Assembly (NCBI GenBank): GCA_015654835.1
Contig: JAATGG010000264.1
Coordinates: 1-64,000 of the forward strand
Origin: Terriglobales bacterium
GTDB lineage: Bacteria > Acidobacteriota > Terriglobia > Terriglobales > Acidobacteriaceae
Reading direction: 5' to 3'
Length of the DNA stretch: 64,000 bases
Shown in pieces: positions 33,941 through 44,563 of this stretch. The notes beneath the pieces were generated by a model. The model worked only from the letters and a program-made list of their open reading frames with translations. It had not been told where the DNA came from and searched no databases. Both the position numbers and the translations under genes were made by a program. How positions within the stretch are numbered: position 1 is the first letter of the stretch; each line of letters begins with the position of its first letter.

Positions 33941-35245
33941 ATGACCACCCTGAAAGCTGTTCGCGGCACGCGCGACCTGTTGCCGCCCGAAACCGCGTTG
34001 TGGAACCGCATCGAGACCGTCGCCCGCTCCGTCTTTGCCCGTTACAACTTCGGCGAGATTCGTACCCCTGTTTTTGAAGACACGGCGCTATTTGCCCGCG
34101 GCGTCGGCGAAGAAACCGACATCGTCTCGAAAGAGATGTACACCTGGGAAGATCGTGCGCGGGCGCAGTCGGAAAAACCCCAGTCGCTGACCCTGCGGCC
34201 TGAGAACACGGCCGGGGTGGTGCGCGCCTACATCGAGCACAATCTCGGCCAGACCGGCGAGTTACAGAAGCTCTATTACATCGGCCCGCAGTTCCGCCGC
34301 GAGCGTCCGCAAAAGGGCCGCTACCGGCAGTTCTCGCAGATTGGCGCCGAGGTCATCGGTCCCGCTTCCGCAGGCAGCGAGTCGCCCCTGCGCGATGCCG
34401 AAGTGCTTGAAATGCTGGCCACCCTGCTCGACGAACTGGGCATCACCGGCTGGACCTTGCACATCAATTCCGTCGGCTCGGCTGCCGACCGCGTCCGTTA
34501 CAACGAAACGTTGCGCGAGGCTCTGGTTCCTTTGGCTCCGAAAATGTGTGTGGATTGCCAGCGGCGCGCGGTCACCAATCCCCTGCGTGTGCTGGACTGC
34601 AAAGTGCCGGAAGATCAGCCCATCATCGACACGCTGCCCCGGATTGCCGATTCGCTCGACGAAGCCTCCCTGGCCCACTTTGCCGCCGTCACCGCGGCCC
34701 TCGATGCAGCCGGCGTGCCCTATACGCGCAATCATCGCCTCGTGCGCGGGCTCGACTACTACACCCGCACCACGTTTGAATTCACCCACGGCGGTCTCGG
34801 CGCGCAAAATGCGCTGCTCGGCGGTGGACGTTACGACGGACTCAGCGAAGCCATTGGCGGCCCCAAGGCGCCGGGCATCGGCTTTGCCATGGGCGAGGAC
34901 CGCCTGGTGCTCACCCTGCAAGCGTTGGAAGCCGCAGCACCGCCGCGGGCCGACGCCTATGTCGCGCCACTCGGGGAGAGCTTGAACCCGGCCGCGCTGG
35001 CCCTGGCTCGCGAACTGCGTCGTGCCGGCTTGACGGTCGAATTGGGAGAAGGCGGTTTTCGCCTGAAAAAGTCCTTCGACGCCGCCGACAAGACCGCTCG
35101 CCGCATCGTCATTCTGGGCGAAGACGAGCTTCAATCCGGTATCCTGACCGTGAAGGATTTCGCCACCAGCACACAAACAAAGGTTCCTCGCGCCGAGCTG
35201 GCTGCGTTTCTCGCCGCACCCGCCGAGGGAAAAGGACACAAGTAG
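33941..35245 (+). CDS. hisS: histidyl-tRNA synthetase
   Basis: 434-aa class II aminoacyl-tRNA synthetase. Motif 1 region RTPVFEDTALFARGVGEETD; motif 2 around LYYIGPQFRRERPQKGRYRQFSQ; histidine-specific RGLDYYTRTTFEFT and LGGGRYDGL; C-terminal anticodon-binding domain (about residues 335-430). Start is ATG 33941. Its stop codon TAG overlaps by one base the GTG start of aspS, so the two form a coupled unit. Confidence 0.96.
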   Translation: MTTLKAVRGTRDLLPPETALWNRIETVARSVFARYNFGEIRTPVFEDTALFARGVGEETDIVSKEMYTWEDRARAQSEKPQSLTLRPENTAGVVRAYIEHNLGQTGELQKLYYIGPQFRRERPQKGRYRQFSQIGAEVIGPASAGSESPLRDAEVLEMLATLLDELGITGWTLHINSVGSAADRVRYNETLREALVPLAPKMCVDCQRRAVTNPLRVLDCKVPEDQPIIDTLPRIADSLDEASLAHFAAVTAALDAAGVPYTRNHRLVRGLDYYTRTTFEFTHGGLGAQNALLGGGRYDGLSEAIGGPKAPGIGFAMGEDRLVLTLQALEAAAPPRADAYVAPLGESLNPAALALARELRRAGLTVELGEGGFRLKKSFDAADKTARRIVILGEDELQSGILTVKDFATSTQTKVPRAELAAFLAAPAEGKGHK

Positions 35246-37119
35246 TGCTCGACTTTTTAGGTAGCCTCGAACGGACGCATCTCTGCGGCGAACTACGCGC
35301 CGCCCACGCCGGCCAACAAGTCATCTTGATGGGCTGGGTCAATCGCCGCCGCGACCACGGCAACTTGATCTTCCTCGATCTGCGCGACCGCAGCGGCATC
35401 GCCCAGGTCGTGCTTGACAAGGAACTCACGCCGGACGGCCACGCCAAGGGCGAGCAGGTGCGGCCGGAGTATGTAGTCGCCGCCATCGGCAAGGTGCGCC
35501 TGCGCGGTGCCGACGCCATCAATCCCAAGATGGATACCGGCGAAATCGAGATCGAGGTCACCCAACTGCTGGTGCTGAACGACACCCGACTGGCCCCGTT
35601 TTCGCCGTCTGAAGAAGCCATCCAGAACGAAGAAGTCCGCCTCAAATACCGCTACATCGACCTGCGCCGGCCCGAGATGCAGCGCAACTTCTGGCTGCGC
35701 CACCAGATCACGCTCGCCATCCGCCAGAGCCTTAGCGGGCAGGGTTTTCTTGAAATTGAGACTCCCATCCTGACCAAGTCCACCCCCGAGGGCGCGCGCG
35801 ATTTTCTGGTGCCCAGCCGTGTCCATCCCGGCGAGTTTTACGCGCTGCCCCAGTCGCCGCAGATTTTCAAACAGATCCTCATGATTTCCGGCTTCGACCG
35901 CTACTTCCAGGTCGCGCGCTGCTTCCGCGACGAGGATTTGCGTGCCGACCGTCAGCTTGAGTTCACCCAGATCGATCTGGAAATGAGCTTTCCCCACCAG
36001 GACACCGTGTTCGCAGTGGTCGAAAAGTTCATGGCGGCGGCCTTCGCGGCAGCAGGCGTCACCCTCCCCACGCCCTTTCCGCGCATCACCTACGACGACT
36101 CGCTGCGGCAGTTTGGCAGCGACAAGCCCGACCTCCGCCTGCCCGGCCTGACGGATGTGCGCCCCGCCTTTACCGATGCCGCCCTGGCGACGCTGCAGAT
36201 CGATCCCGCTCTGCCGGTGGTAGCCCTGCGCATTCCCCATGTCGGCGAGCTGAGCCGCAAGGAACGCGAAGACAATCATCCCCTCTTCGACCAGAAAAAA
36301 GGCGCCAAGTTTATCGACGACTTCAAGCGGCTCGCCAAAGGATTTCCCGAGGCCGCGGCCAAGGTGCGCGAGTTGGCCGGCGCTGCCGAAGGCGATTTTG
36401 TCATCGTAGTGGCCGGCGATCCGGCTCATCCGGTAAAGGCCAGCGACACCAAGTTCCCCGGTCGCCTGTCCGAGCGTGAAATCAACGTCTACTCGGCCGC
36501 CGGCAACTTCCGTACCGAGCTAGCCAAAAAGTATGCCGACAAGCACGGAGCCTTCGGGGTCACCGAGAAGGTGGTTCGCGACGCCGACCCGCGCAGCGGC
36601 GCGATGGTCAACGGTGGGGCGGCCTTCAATCCCATCTGGATCGTCGATTTCCCCATGTTCGAGTACGATCTCGCAACCACCACCTGGATGCCGGCGCATC
36701 ACCCCTTCACCGCGCCGCACGAGGCCGATATGGCCAACCTGCTCACCGATCCGGCCTCCGTTCGTGCCAACTGCTACGACCTGGCCATGAACGGCCTTGA
36801 GCTGGGTTCCGGCTCCATCCGTATTCACCGCAAAGACGTGCAGCAACAGATTTTCCAGTCCCTCGGTATCAGCGACGAAGAGGCGCGCAAGCGGTTCGGA
36901 TTCTTCCTCGACGCGCTGGAGTACGGCACCCCGCCTCATGGCGGCATCGCTCTCGGCCTGGACCGCATCGTGATGCTGCTGACCGGTGCCCCCAGCCTGC
37001 GCGAAGTGATCGCCTTCCCCAAGACCGCCAAGGCAATCGACCTCATGGCCGAAGCGCCCACCACGGTCACCGAGCAGCAGTTGAAAGAACTCCATATCCG
37101 CGTAGCGCTGAAGAGTTAG
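35245..37119 (+). CDS. aspS: aspartyl-tRNA synthetase
   Basis: 624-aa bacterial-type class II synthetase, start GTG 35245 overlapping the hisS stop by one base. OB-fold anticodon domain (GWVNRRRDHGNLIFLDLRDR), catalytic core with FLVPSRVHPGEFYALPQSPQIFKQ (motif 2 region RCFRDEDLRADRQLEFTQID), the bacterial GAD insertion (about residues 310-430), and motif 3 GGIALGLDRIVMLL. The residue after RRRD is His, which in Pseudomonas-type enzymes goes with non-discriminating charging of tRNA-Asn; E. coli has Leu there. That is only a hint. Confidence 0.96.
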   Translation: MLDFLGSLERTHLCGELRAAHAGQQVILMGWVNRRRDHGNLIFLDLRDRSGIAQVVLDKELTPDGHAKGEQVRPEYVVAAIGKVRLRGADAINPKMDTGEIEIEVTQLLVLNDTRLAPFSPSEEAIQNEEVRLKYRYIDLRRPEMQRNFWLRHQITLAIRQSLSGQGFLEIETPILTKSTPEGARDFLVPSRVHPGEFYALPQSPQIFKQILMISGFDRYFQVARCFRDEDLRADRQLEFTQIDLEMSFPHQDTVFAVVEKFMAAAFAAAGVTLPTPFPRITYDDSLRQFGSDKPDLRLPGLTDVRPAFTDAALATLQIDPALPVVALRIPHVGELSRKEREDNHPLFDQKKGAKFIDDFKRLAKGFPEAAAKVRELAGAAEGDFVIVVAGDPAHPVKASDTKFPGRLSEREINVYSAAGNFRTELAKKYADKHGAFGVTEKVVRDADPRSGAMVNGGAAFNPIWIVDFPMFEYDLATTTWMPAHHPFTAPHEADMANLLTDPASVRANCYDLAMNGLELGSGSIRIHRKDVQQQIFQSLGISDEEARKRFGFFLDALEYGTPPHGGIALGLDRIVMLLTGAPSLREVIAFPKTAKAIDLMAEAPTTVTEQQLKELHIRVALKS

Positions 37120-37135
37120 CGCACCTTCGAAAACC

Positions 37136-37172
37136 AAAGGCCCCGCGTCTTCATCGAAGACGCGGGGCCTTT
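37136..37172 (+). terminator. intrinsic terminator of hisS-aspS
   Basis: A perfect 17-bp stem AAAGGCCCCGCGTCTTC with loop ATC and its complement ending in CCTTT, followed by CATTCTT. The symmetric A/T flanks make it function on both strands, also for the convergent Uma2 gene. Confidence 0.9.
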
Positions 37173-37213
37173 CATTCTTCCGCCAGATGTAGCCTGATCT
37201 TTAGGTCCGGTCT

Positions 37214-37747
37214 TTATGCCCGGTCCAACTCCGCAAACAGTTCGCTCAATGTCACGCGGATCGGCGTCTCTGCCACCGTCAGTTCCCCAGTCTGAACCAG
37301 TTCGAGCCCCGCAGCCGTGTAGCGATAGGCCAAGCGCGGTTCCGGGTCGATAATCCAGATATTCGGAATGCCAAAGCGAAGATACTGGGCAGATTTCTCC
37401 TGAATGCTGCGCAGGGAATCTTCCGGCGAAAGAATCTCGATAGCGATCAGCGGGGGGCGGGTCAAATAGCGGTCAAACGACTCGCCTGCCCGCACGGCGA
37501 GCACATCCGGAACACGAAAGCTCGTTGGCGCAACCTGGGTGCGAAGCTCAGGAAAAACCTCCACGCCCCACTCCTGCCGCTTCAACATGAAAAGAAACGT
37601 GAGATAGCGCTGAATGAGGGAGTGCTCTTTCTCGCCCAAATTGCGTTCCTCGATGCGTCCATCCACGAATTCGCGGTCGGGACTCCAACTGGCGGCAAGG
37701 TACTCCCGCACGGTCCAGAGGCTTTCCGAGGTGGGCAGAGTCGCCAT
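37214..37747 (-). CDS. Uma2 family (DUF820) putative endonuclease
   Basis: 177 aa with the PD-(D/E)XK-like Uma2 pattern: SPDREFVDGRIEERNLGEKEH, FRVPDVLAVRAGE (catalytic Asp region), PPLIAIEILSPEDS (ExL) and YLRFGIPNIWIIDPE. Such proteins are abundant in cyanobacteria and Acidobacteria; their function is not established, though a restriction-like or transposon-derived nuclease fold is accepted. Convergent with aspS. Confidence 0.88.
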   Translation of the reverse strand: MATLPTSESLWTVREYLAASWSPDREFVDGRIEERNLGEKEHSLIQRYLTFLFMLKRQEWGVEVFPELRTQVAPTSFRVPDVLAVRAGESFDRYLTRPPLIAIEILSPEDSLRSIQEKSAQYLRFGIPNIWIIDPEPRLAYRYTAAGLELVQTGELTVAETPIRVTLSELFAELDRA

Positions 37748-37806
37748 ATCGCTATTGTGGCTCCAAAAGCACAGCCAAGCCAGCGGAATCCGAGCGGGCG
37801 CTTAAC

Positions 37807-38130
37807 TTAGTCGGTCTGCGGAACGTCGTTCCCGCCGTCTTCTTCTTCGCCTTCGACTGAAATGCGCAAGCGGCGCAGAAAGTGGAGATCGTTCTGGGTG
37901 AACGGACCCTCCTCTTCGCTTTCCTCGGATTCGGCACTCACGCCGTCCGGGCTCTTCGCATCCTTGGCTGCGACTTCGTTGAGGCCGATGGTGGCTTCAA
38001 GCATCAGCAGCACGTCGAACCCATGCTTCCGGATGTCCTGAACAACGCCTGCAATTTGTTCGCTTTCAATAACCGACTCGTGGATCGCCTCCCCCAGTTG
38101 TTGAATGAGTTCACGCAGACGAGATGTCAC
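37807..38130 (-). CDS. hypothetical acidic protein
   Basis: 107 aa. An N-terminal helical region (SRLRELIQQLGEAIHESVIESEQIAGVVQDI) leads to a GFDVLLMLEATIGL segment, then a highly acidic Ser/Glu linker and a short C-terminal LHFLRRLRISVE. No family recognised. ATG with GGAGG 10 nt upstream. Lies 59 nt upstream of the Uma2 gene on the same strand. Confidence 0.6.
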   Translation of the reverse strand: MTSRLRELIQQLGEAIHESVIESEQIAGVVQDIRKHGFDVLLMLEATIGLNEVAAKDAKSPDGVSAESEESEEEGPFTQNDLHFLRRLRISVEGEEEDGGNDVPQTD

Positions 38131-38287
38131 GGATACCTCCGGGAGCGGCGGCCAGCGCGAAGAGAGGCGCGGGGAGCGGCGTATGATTTTTCTACCTTAC
38201 TTCGAGCACCGCCTGCGAGCAAATCGGAATCGGTCACAGGATGCGAAAAACTGCCACGACGGCACCGCTGCTACCATCATAGTCGAA

Positions 38288-38713
38288 ATGAGACCTCTGC
38301 TAATCGGTCGTACCCTTGGCGTCGGCCTCCGCATCGCCGGGCGGATCGCGGGCCAGTGTGTGGATGCAGCCGGCACCCCCAGCTCAGCCAAAGCTCCTGC
38401 CGCCGGGGCACCCGTCGATCATGCTGCCCGCGGACGAGCCGCCGGCCATGCCACCGCCCGCACCACCAAAGGCGTCGTTCGCGGCTTGGGAGGCTTTTTG
38501 CGCCCCTTCGGCCGCGTCGGCGGCATCCTCTGGCTTGAAGTCACCGGCGTCTTCTTCTTCCTGTTCGTGATCGCCTTCGCACCTGCCCTCTGGCGCACCC
38601 GCGCCAGCTACGCCCACGGGCCAGACCACCATACCTTCTGGGTCTCCGCCGCTCTCACGGCAGTCTTTCTCTACCTCAGTGTCAGTTCGTTTTGGCGGGC
38701 ACGAAGAAAATAG
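38288..38713 (+). CDS. hypothetical two-helix membrane protein
   Basis: About 141 aa from ATG 38288 (MRPLLIGRTLGVG); the track ORF starts 61 codons earlier. Two hydrophobic helices occur near the end (LEVTGVFFFLFVIAFAPALW, about 82-101, and HTFWVSAALTAVFLYLSVSSFW, about 114-135), preceded by an Ala/Gly/Arg-rich 75-residue region. A basic C-terminus RARRK suggests that it faces the cytoplasm. No family recognised. Confidence 0.5.
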   Translation: MRPLLIGRTLGVGLRIAGRIAGQCVDAAGTPSSAKAPAAGAPVDHAARGRAAGHATARTTKGVVRGLGGFLRPFGRVGGILWLEVTGVFFFLFVIAFAPALWRTRASYAHGPDHHTFWVSAALTAVFLYLSVSSFWRARRK

Positions 38714-38772
38714 GCTGCCAAGCCCCTGCCCTGAAAGAGCGCGGCTTGAGCCGGAAGAAAAAGCGGCCGTCC

Positions 38773-38958
38773 TTACTCTGAAGGCCCCTGCTGCAAGTGC
38801 TTGGTGGTGCTGCGGCTTAGCGCCCAGATCAGCACGCCGGTAATGACGATCCCGAGAATCACCCATGCGGAGCCGGCACCCACCCGGCTGCCTACATGAA
38901 AGCCTTCGGCTCCATGCCATCGCATCGACGCTGCTGCGTTCCCAAGTGTAGTCAACAT
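38773..38958 (-). CDS. small single-span membrane protein
   Basis: 61 aa from ATG 38958 (MLTTLGNAAAS), with a strong GGAGG ribosome site 6 nt upstream. One helix, AWVILGIVITGVLIWAL (about 33-49), and a polar C-terminus with a KHLQQGPSE end. The track hides it in a longer ORF. Function unknown. Confidence 0.55.
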   Translation of the reverse strand: MLTTLGNAAASMRWHGAEGFHVGSRVGAGSAWVILGIVITGVLIWALSRSTTKHLQQGPSE

Positions 38959-39089
38959 AGGTTGCCTCCACTGGCCGGGCACTAGGGCCCCGGCACAATA
39001 GGGGTAAAGACCCGCCGTGGCCCCGGTAGTTGCGCAGAAAAATTCAAGCCGCAAGGCCGCGCCAGTCCTGCCCACATATCCACATATCC

Positions 39090-39260
39090 TTAGACCCGCG
39101 GCGTGGGCGGCTTGCGCGTCAACCGCCAGATCCCCATGGCAAAAGCCAGCACGGCCAGCCCGTACGCCATGAAAGCGCGCTGCCCGGTATGGAGAACCCA
39201 CCCCTGATAGAGCGCAAAGGCTCCCATCGCCAACATGAGGATTCCGCGAAGCTGATTCAT
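39090..39260 (-). CDS. small two-helix membrane protein (below ORF-track cutoff)
   Basis: 56 aa read from ATG 39260: MNQLRGILMLAMGAFALY, then a short loop, then AFMAYGLAVLAFAMGIWRL and a basic, Pro-rich end stopping at TAA 39090-39092. AAGGA lies 7 nt upstream of the ATG. Two hydrophobic helices fill most of it. Unknown function; same strand as the previous small membrane protein. Confidence 0.6.
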   Translation of the reverse strand: MNQLRGILMLAMGAFALYQGWVLHTGQRAFMAYGLAVLAFAMGIWRLTRKPPTPRV

Positions 39261-39398
39261 AGCCGTTCCTTCAGCAATTCTTTCCCGAACGAGTTCATTC
39301 TCTCGATCCTAAACTTTCGCCCCGGTACACCGGCATTGGGTTGACCCCGCCGCGGCCAGATCCCTATCGTGAGTAGAAGAGTCTTGAAAGGACCCCCC

Positions 39399-40553
39399 AT
39401 GACCACCCCCGCCGCCCCTCTCCCCGCCACGCTCAAGAAGACTGCCCTGAACGCCACCCATCGGGCGCTGAAGGCCAAGATGGTCGATTTTGGCGGGTGG
39501 GATATGCCGGTCGAGTATCCCGGCCCCGGCGGCGGCCTGATCGCCGAGCACATCGCCGTGCGTACCGGCGTGGGCCTGTTCGACGTGAGCCACATGGGCG
39601 AGATCCAGTTCCGCGGCCCCGGTGCCCTCGCCGCCGTGCAGCACATCACCATGAACGATGCCTCGCGGCTCAAAGACGGTCAGGCCCACTACTCCGCCCT
39701 GCTCACGCCCGAGGGAACCTTCGTCGACGACATTCTCGTCCACCGGCTGGGCGAAAACGATTACCTGCTCGTCGTCAATGCCGGCACCAAGGACAAGGAC
39801 TACGCCTGGATTCGCAAGCAGGTTGGCGCCTGGCCTTCGATCCACATCAGCGACTACTCGCCCTACTACTCGCAACTGGCCCTGCAAGGCCCGCGCGCGC
39901 TCGAAACCCTCAGGAAGCTGACCAAGATCGATCTGGCCGCCATCAAAAACTACTGGTTCACCTGGGGTGAAGTAGCCGGCGTGCACAACGTGCTGATCGC
40001 CCGCACCGGCTACTCCGGCGAAGACGGTTTCGAGGTATATCTGCCCGCCGACGAAGCCACCACGGTCAAGGTGTGGGAAGCTCTGCTCGACGCAGGCAAG
40101 GAGTTCGGCATTCGCCCCTGCGGCCTAGGTGCGCGCAACACCCTCCGCCTTGAGGCCGGCATGAGCCTCTACGGACATGAAATCTCCGACTCCATCAACG
40201 TACTTGAAGCAGGCCTCGACCGCTGGCTCAAGATGGATAAGGGCGAGTTCATCGGCCGCGAAGCGCTACTGGCCGTGCAGGACGCAGGCGGCCCCAAGCG
40301 CAAAATCATCGCCCTCGAAATGGTGGAGCGCGGCATCGCCCGCGATGGCTACCCGGTACTCGATCTGGAAGGCAAAGAAGTGGGCGTCGTCACATCCGGC
40401 TCGCCTGCGCCCTTCCTCAAGACCAACATCGCCATGGCCCTGGTGCCGGCAGAAATAGCAGCCGGCGGCGCCGACGTGCTGGTCCAGGTCCGCGCCAATC
40501 GGGTAAGGGCGAAACAGGTGCCGCTGCCCTTCTACAAACGCCCCAAAAAGTAA
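39399..40553 (+). CDS. gcvT: glycine cleavage system T protein
   Basis: About 384 aa from ATG 39399 (MTTPAAPLPATL) with AAAGGA upstream; the track start is 10 codons earlier. GcvT transfers the methylene carbon from the lipoyl aminomethyl group of GcvH to tetrahydrofolate. Diagnostic segments: KMVDFGGWDMPVEY, GVGLFDVSHMGEI, RTGYSGEDGFEVYLP, GLGARNTLRLEAGMSLYG and DYPVLDLEGKEVGVVTSG-like PVLDLEGKEVGVVTSGSPAPFLK. No gcvH or gcvP is adjacent. Convergent with the isc operon. Confidence 0.95.
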   Translation: MTTPAAPLPATLKKTALNATHRALKAKMVDFGGWDMPVEYPGPGGGLIAEHIAVRTGVGLFDVSHMGEIQFRGPGALAAVQHITMNDASRLKDGQAHYSALLTPEGTFVDDILVHRLGENDYLLVVNAGTKDKDYAWIRKQVGAWPSIHISDYSPYYSQLALQGPRALETLRKLTKIDLAAIKNYWFTWGEVAGVHNVLIARTGYSGEDGFEVYLPADEATTVKVWEALLDAGKEFGIRPCGLGARNTLRLEAGMSLYGHEISDSINVLEAGLDRWLKMDKGEFIGREALLAVQDAGGPKRKIIALEMVERGIARDGYPVLDLEGKEVGVVTSGSPAPFLKTNIAMALVPAEIAAGGADVLVQVRANRVRAKQVPLPFYKRPKK

Positions 40554-40585
40554 AGCCATCCTTCACGGGACGCCGACAAAGCTCC

Positions 40586-40637
40586 CCTCAAAAAGAACTC
40601 GATGCAGCTTGGCAAGTTTCTACGCCAAGCTACATCG
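40586..40637 (-). terminator. hairpin terminator of the isc operon
   Basis: Arms at 40600-40613 and 40624-40637 (CGATG-AGCTTGGC with one mismatch) form a 13-bp stem. On the minus strand it is followed by GAGTTC then TTTTT. It lies 110 nt after the iscX stop and is not followed by T on the gcvT strand. Confidence 0.55.
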
Positions 40638-40750
40638 AAGAATTCGCTCGATAATTTTCGCACCAAGGTGTTGTAGCAGAGCTTTGTATCAGGAAGCAGC
40701 TTCAGCCGCTGACAAACATTCTCCACCGCCTGGACCAGCAAGCTCGCGCC

Positions 40751-40969
40751 CTACCCTTTGGCATCCTCATGTTCTTCATGCCACGCCATCTGGATAGCCT
40801 CCAGCCGCGACTCGTTCGATTTCGCCGCGTCGTCGGCGAAGCCTTCCAACTCCGTCACGTACCGATGCAGATCGGTAAACCGGACCGTCAGCGGATCGAC
40901 GTCGGGAAACTTCTCCTGTAGCTGAATGCCGATCTCTTCGGCGTCGGTCCACAAAATCTCACGGGGCAT
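40751..40969 (-). CDS. iscX: Fe-S assembly protein IscX
   Basis: 72 aa, the usual IscX (YfhJ) size. WTDAEEIGIQLQEKFPDVDPLTVRFTDLHRYVTELEGF is the winged-helix family pattern. IscX binds IscS and may supply or sense iron. It ends the operon 12 nt after the ferredoxin gene stop. It is the last gene before the terminator hairpin. Confidence 0.92.
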   Translation of the reverse strand: MPREILWTDAEEIGIQLQEKFPDVDPLTVRFTDLHRYVTELEGFADDAAKSNESRLEAIQMAWHEEHEDAKG

Positions 40970-40981
40970 CTCAGTCGCTCC

Positions 40982-41398
40982 TTATTTGCTTTCCGCCAGC
41001 GCCAGCGGCTTGCCTTCCGAGGTATAGTTGCGATTCCACTTGGGAATCTCCACCACATACTCGCCGGGCTTCGTAATCACCGCCTGGCAGCCCAGCCGCG
41101 AATTCAATTGCTGATCGGCCGCCATATCGAGCCGGTCAAGCTCCTCGTCCTCGGCCTCGCTGATGCCCGCCGCGCCTTCCTTCACCCAGATATGGCATGT
41201 CGTGCACGCGCACGATCCGCCACACGCGTGGTCCAGAAAAATATCGTTGTTCTCCGCCACATCCAAAAACGACATCGGCTTGCCGTGATGCTCATACGGC
41301 ATCGTGCCGTATTCGAACTCCACCGTCTTGCCCTCAGGCATAAAAGTGACGCGTACCAGCTTCTCGGGGGGAATATCTTTCTGCTTCTCTTCGCTCAC
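40982..41398 (-). CDS. fdx: 2Fe-2S ferredoxin of the ISC system
   Basis: 138 aa from GTG 41398 with AGGAGG 8 nt upstream; the 355-aa track ORF is an artefact. An N-terminal extension SEEKQKDIPPEKLVRV precedes the ferredoxin fold: DHACGGSCACTTCHIWV (Cys-x5-Cys-x2-Cys) and LGCQAVITKPGEYVVEIP (fourth Cys). It is the adrenodoxin-like Isc-Fdx that gives electrons to IscS/IscU. Located between hscA and iscX as in Proteobacteria. Confidence 0.93.
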   Translation of the reverse strand: MSEEKQKDIPPEKLVRVTFMPEGKTVEFEYGTMPYEHHGKPMSFLDVAENNDIFLDHACGGSCACTTCHIWVKEGAAGISEAEDEELDRLDMAADQQLNSRLGCQAVITKPGEYVVEIPKWNRNYTSEGKPLALAESK

Positions 41399-41475
41399 GG
41401 CAACTGCCTCCTTGCGCTTACCCACTTGCCTTCTGCTACTTGTCCTGCCCATCGCCGACAGCGCGCTTGGCGCCT

Positions 41476-43416
<1,941 letters not shown>

Positions 43417-43422
43417 TCCTAC

Positions 43423-43842
43423 TTATTCCTTCTTTGCCTGCTTCACCCATGCGGGTGGATTCAAAACGAACTGCGCTTCGCCCCGTCCGAAAGACCAATC
43501 CACGTACGTGTTTTCGGCGAGGACCGTCATCACGTCGTCAGGCGAGACGCCGACTGCGCTCTGCAGGCCCTGCGCGATATGTGCATAGAGGGCCTGTTTC
43601 TGCTCGACCGTGCGCCCCTGGCTGAGAAAAATCTGCACGAGAATGAAATCGCCGCTGCGCCGCATGCCCATGAACCCGGCATCGACGAAAAATTCCGCAG
43701 GGCCGTGCGGGGTAACCACAATGAACTTGTCTCCCTCGGGAATCCCGATGGTCGCCCGCATGGCTTCATAGATAGCCTGCGCAATATGGCCCCGATCTTC
43801 AGCGGACCGCGACGCACCGACGGAAACGCGCACCAGAGGCAT
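43423..43842 (-). CDS. tautomerase family protein inside the isc operon
   Basis: 139 aa. After Met removal the N-terminal Pro (MPLVRVSVGAS) would be the catalytic base, as in the tautomerase superfamily. RSAEDRGHIAQAIYEAMRATIGIPEGDKFIVVTPHG and FLSQGRTVEQKQALYAHIAQGLQSAVGVSPDDVMTVL give the doubled beta-alpha-beta fold. It is 3 nt from hscB and 6 nt from hscA, so translated with them. No isc operon role for this family is known to me. Confidence 0.85.
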   Translation of the reverse strand: MPLVRVSVGASRSAEDRGHIAQAIYEAMRATIGIPEGDKFIVVTPHGPAEFFVDAGFMGMRRSGDFILVQIFLSQGRTVEQKQALYAHIAQGLQSAVGVSPDDVMTVLAENTYVDWSFGRGEAQFVLNPPAWVKQAKKE

Positions 43843-43844
43843 GA

Positions 43845-44537
43845 TCAGGCTCCCAAGGTCTCGGTCACGTCACGGACCAGATTGCTGAGGTAGCGCCGCC
43901 GGTCCAGCAAGGCCACCATCGTTTTTTGTGCGGACTGGCGCGCCGCTTCATCGCCCTCGTCCCACACCTTCCACTGCCCGCGCAGATCCTGATCCACCGC
44001 ATCCAGCAGCCCGTCGAATTTCTTTTTCGCTGCGGTCAAATCCGCTTGCAGGTCCGGATCGGTCTGGCCCATCTTGCGCGCCATGCGCATCTCTTCGAGC
44101 TGCATATTCAACTCGAATACTTCTTCCAGCAAATCGGCCGGTACCCGCGACGGATCTTTCCGGTCTTTGCCGCTGTGCTCTTCGCCCATTTCCGCACCCT
44201 GCAGCTTCAGCAGATAGCCCGTCCGGCGTATCGGGTCGCGCAGCGTCCGATAGGCGTCGTTCAACAGCGCCGTATCCGCCAGGCTCCAGTCTTTCTCGTT
44301 GGGCAATGCGCGCGCAAAACGGTCCGGATGCAGCTTCCGGCTTAGGCGATGGAACTCATGCTCCAACATGCCTAAGTCGAGATCCAGCCGCGGCGCCAAT
44401 CCGAATACAGAAAAATAATCGCCTCCCGGAGGAGGCTGTATCTTGCTGCAGTGTGGGCAAAAAAGAATCGACTCGTTATGTGCGACCGAACACGACCAAC
44501 ACGCTACCGGAACTGCGCTATCGAGAACCTTCAACAT
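43845..44537 (-). CDS. hscB: HscB J-domain co-chaperone with N-terminal zinc finger
   Basis: 230 aa, longer than E. coli HscB (171). Residues 13-30 carry CWSC and CPHC, a four-Cys zinc finger like that of eukaryotic HSC20 and absent from E. coli HscB. J domain about 39-110 with HPDRFA; C-terminal three-helix IscU-binding domain about 140-225 (LLEEVFELNMQLEEMRMA). It delivers IscU to HscA and stimulates its ATPase. In the operon after iscA. Confidence 0.92.
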   Translation of the reverse strand: MLKVLDSAVPVACWSCSVAHNESILFCPHCSKIQPPPGGDYFSVFGLAPRLDLDLGMLEHEFHRLSRKLHPDRFARALPNEKDWSLADTALLNDAYRTLRDPIRRTGYLLKLQGAEMGEEHSGKDRKDPSRVPADLLEEVFELNMQLEEMRMARKMGQTDPDLQADLTAAKKKFDGLLDAVDQDLRGQWKVWDEGDEAARQSAQKTMVALLDRRRYLSNLVRDVTETLGA

Positions 44538-44563
44538 GATCTGACCCTACCCATCGGCGCGCG

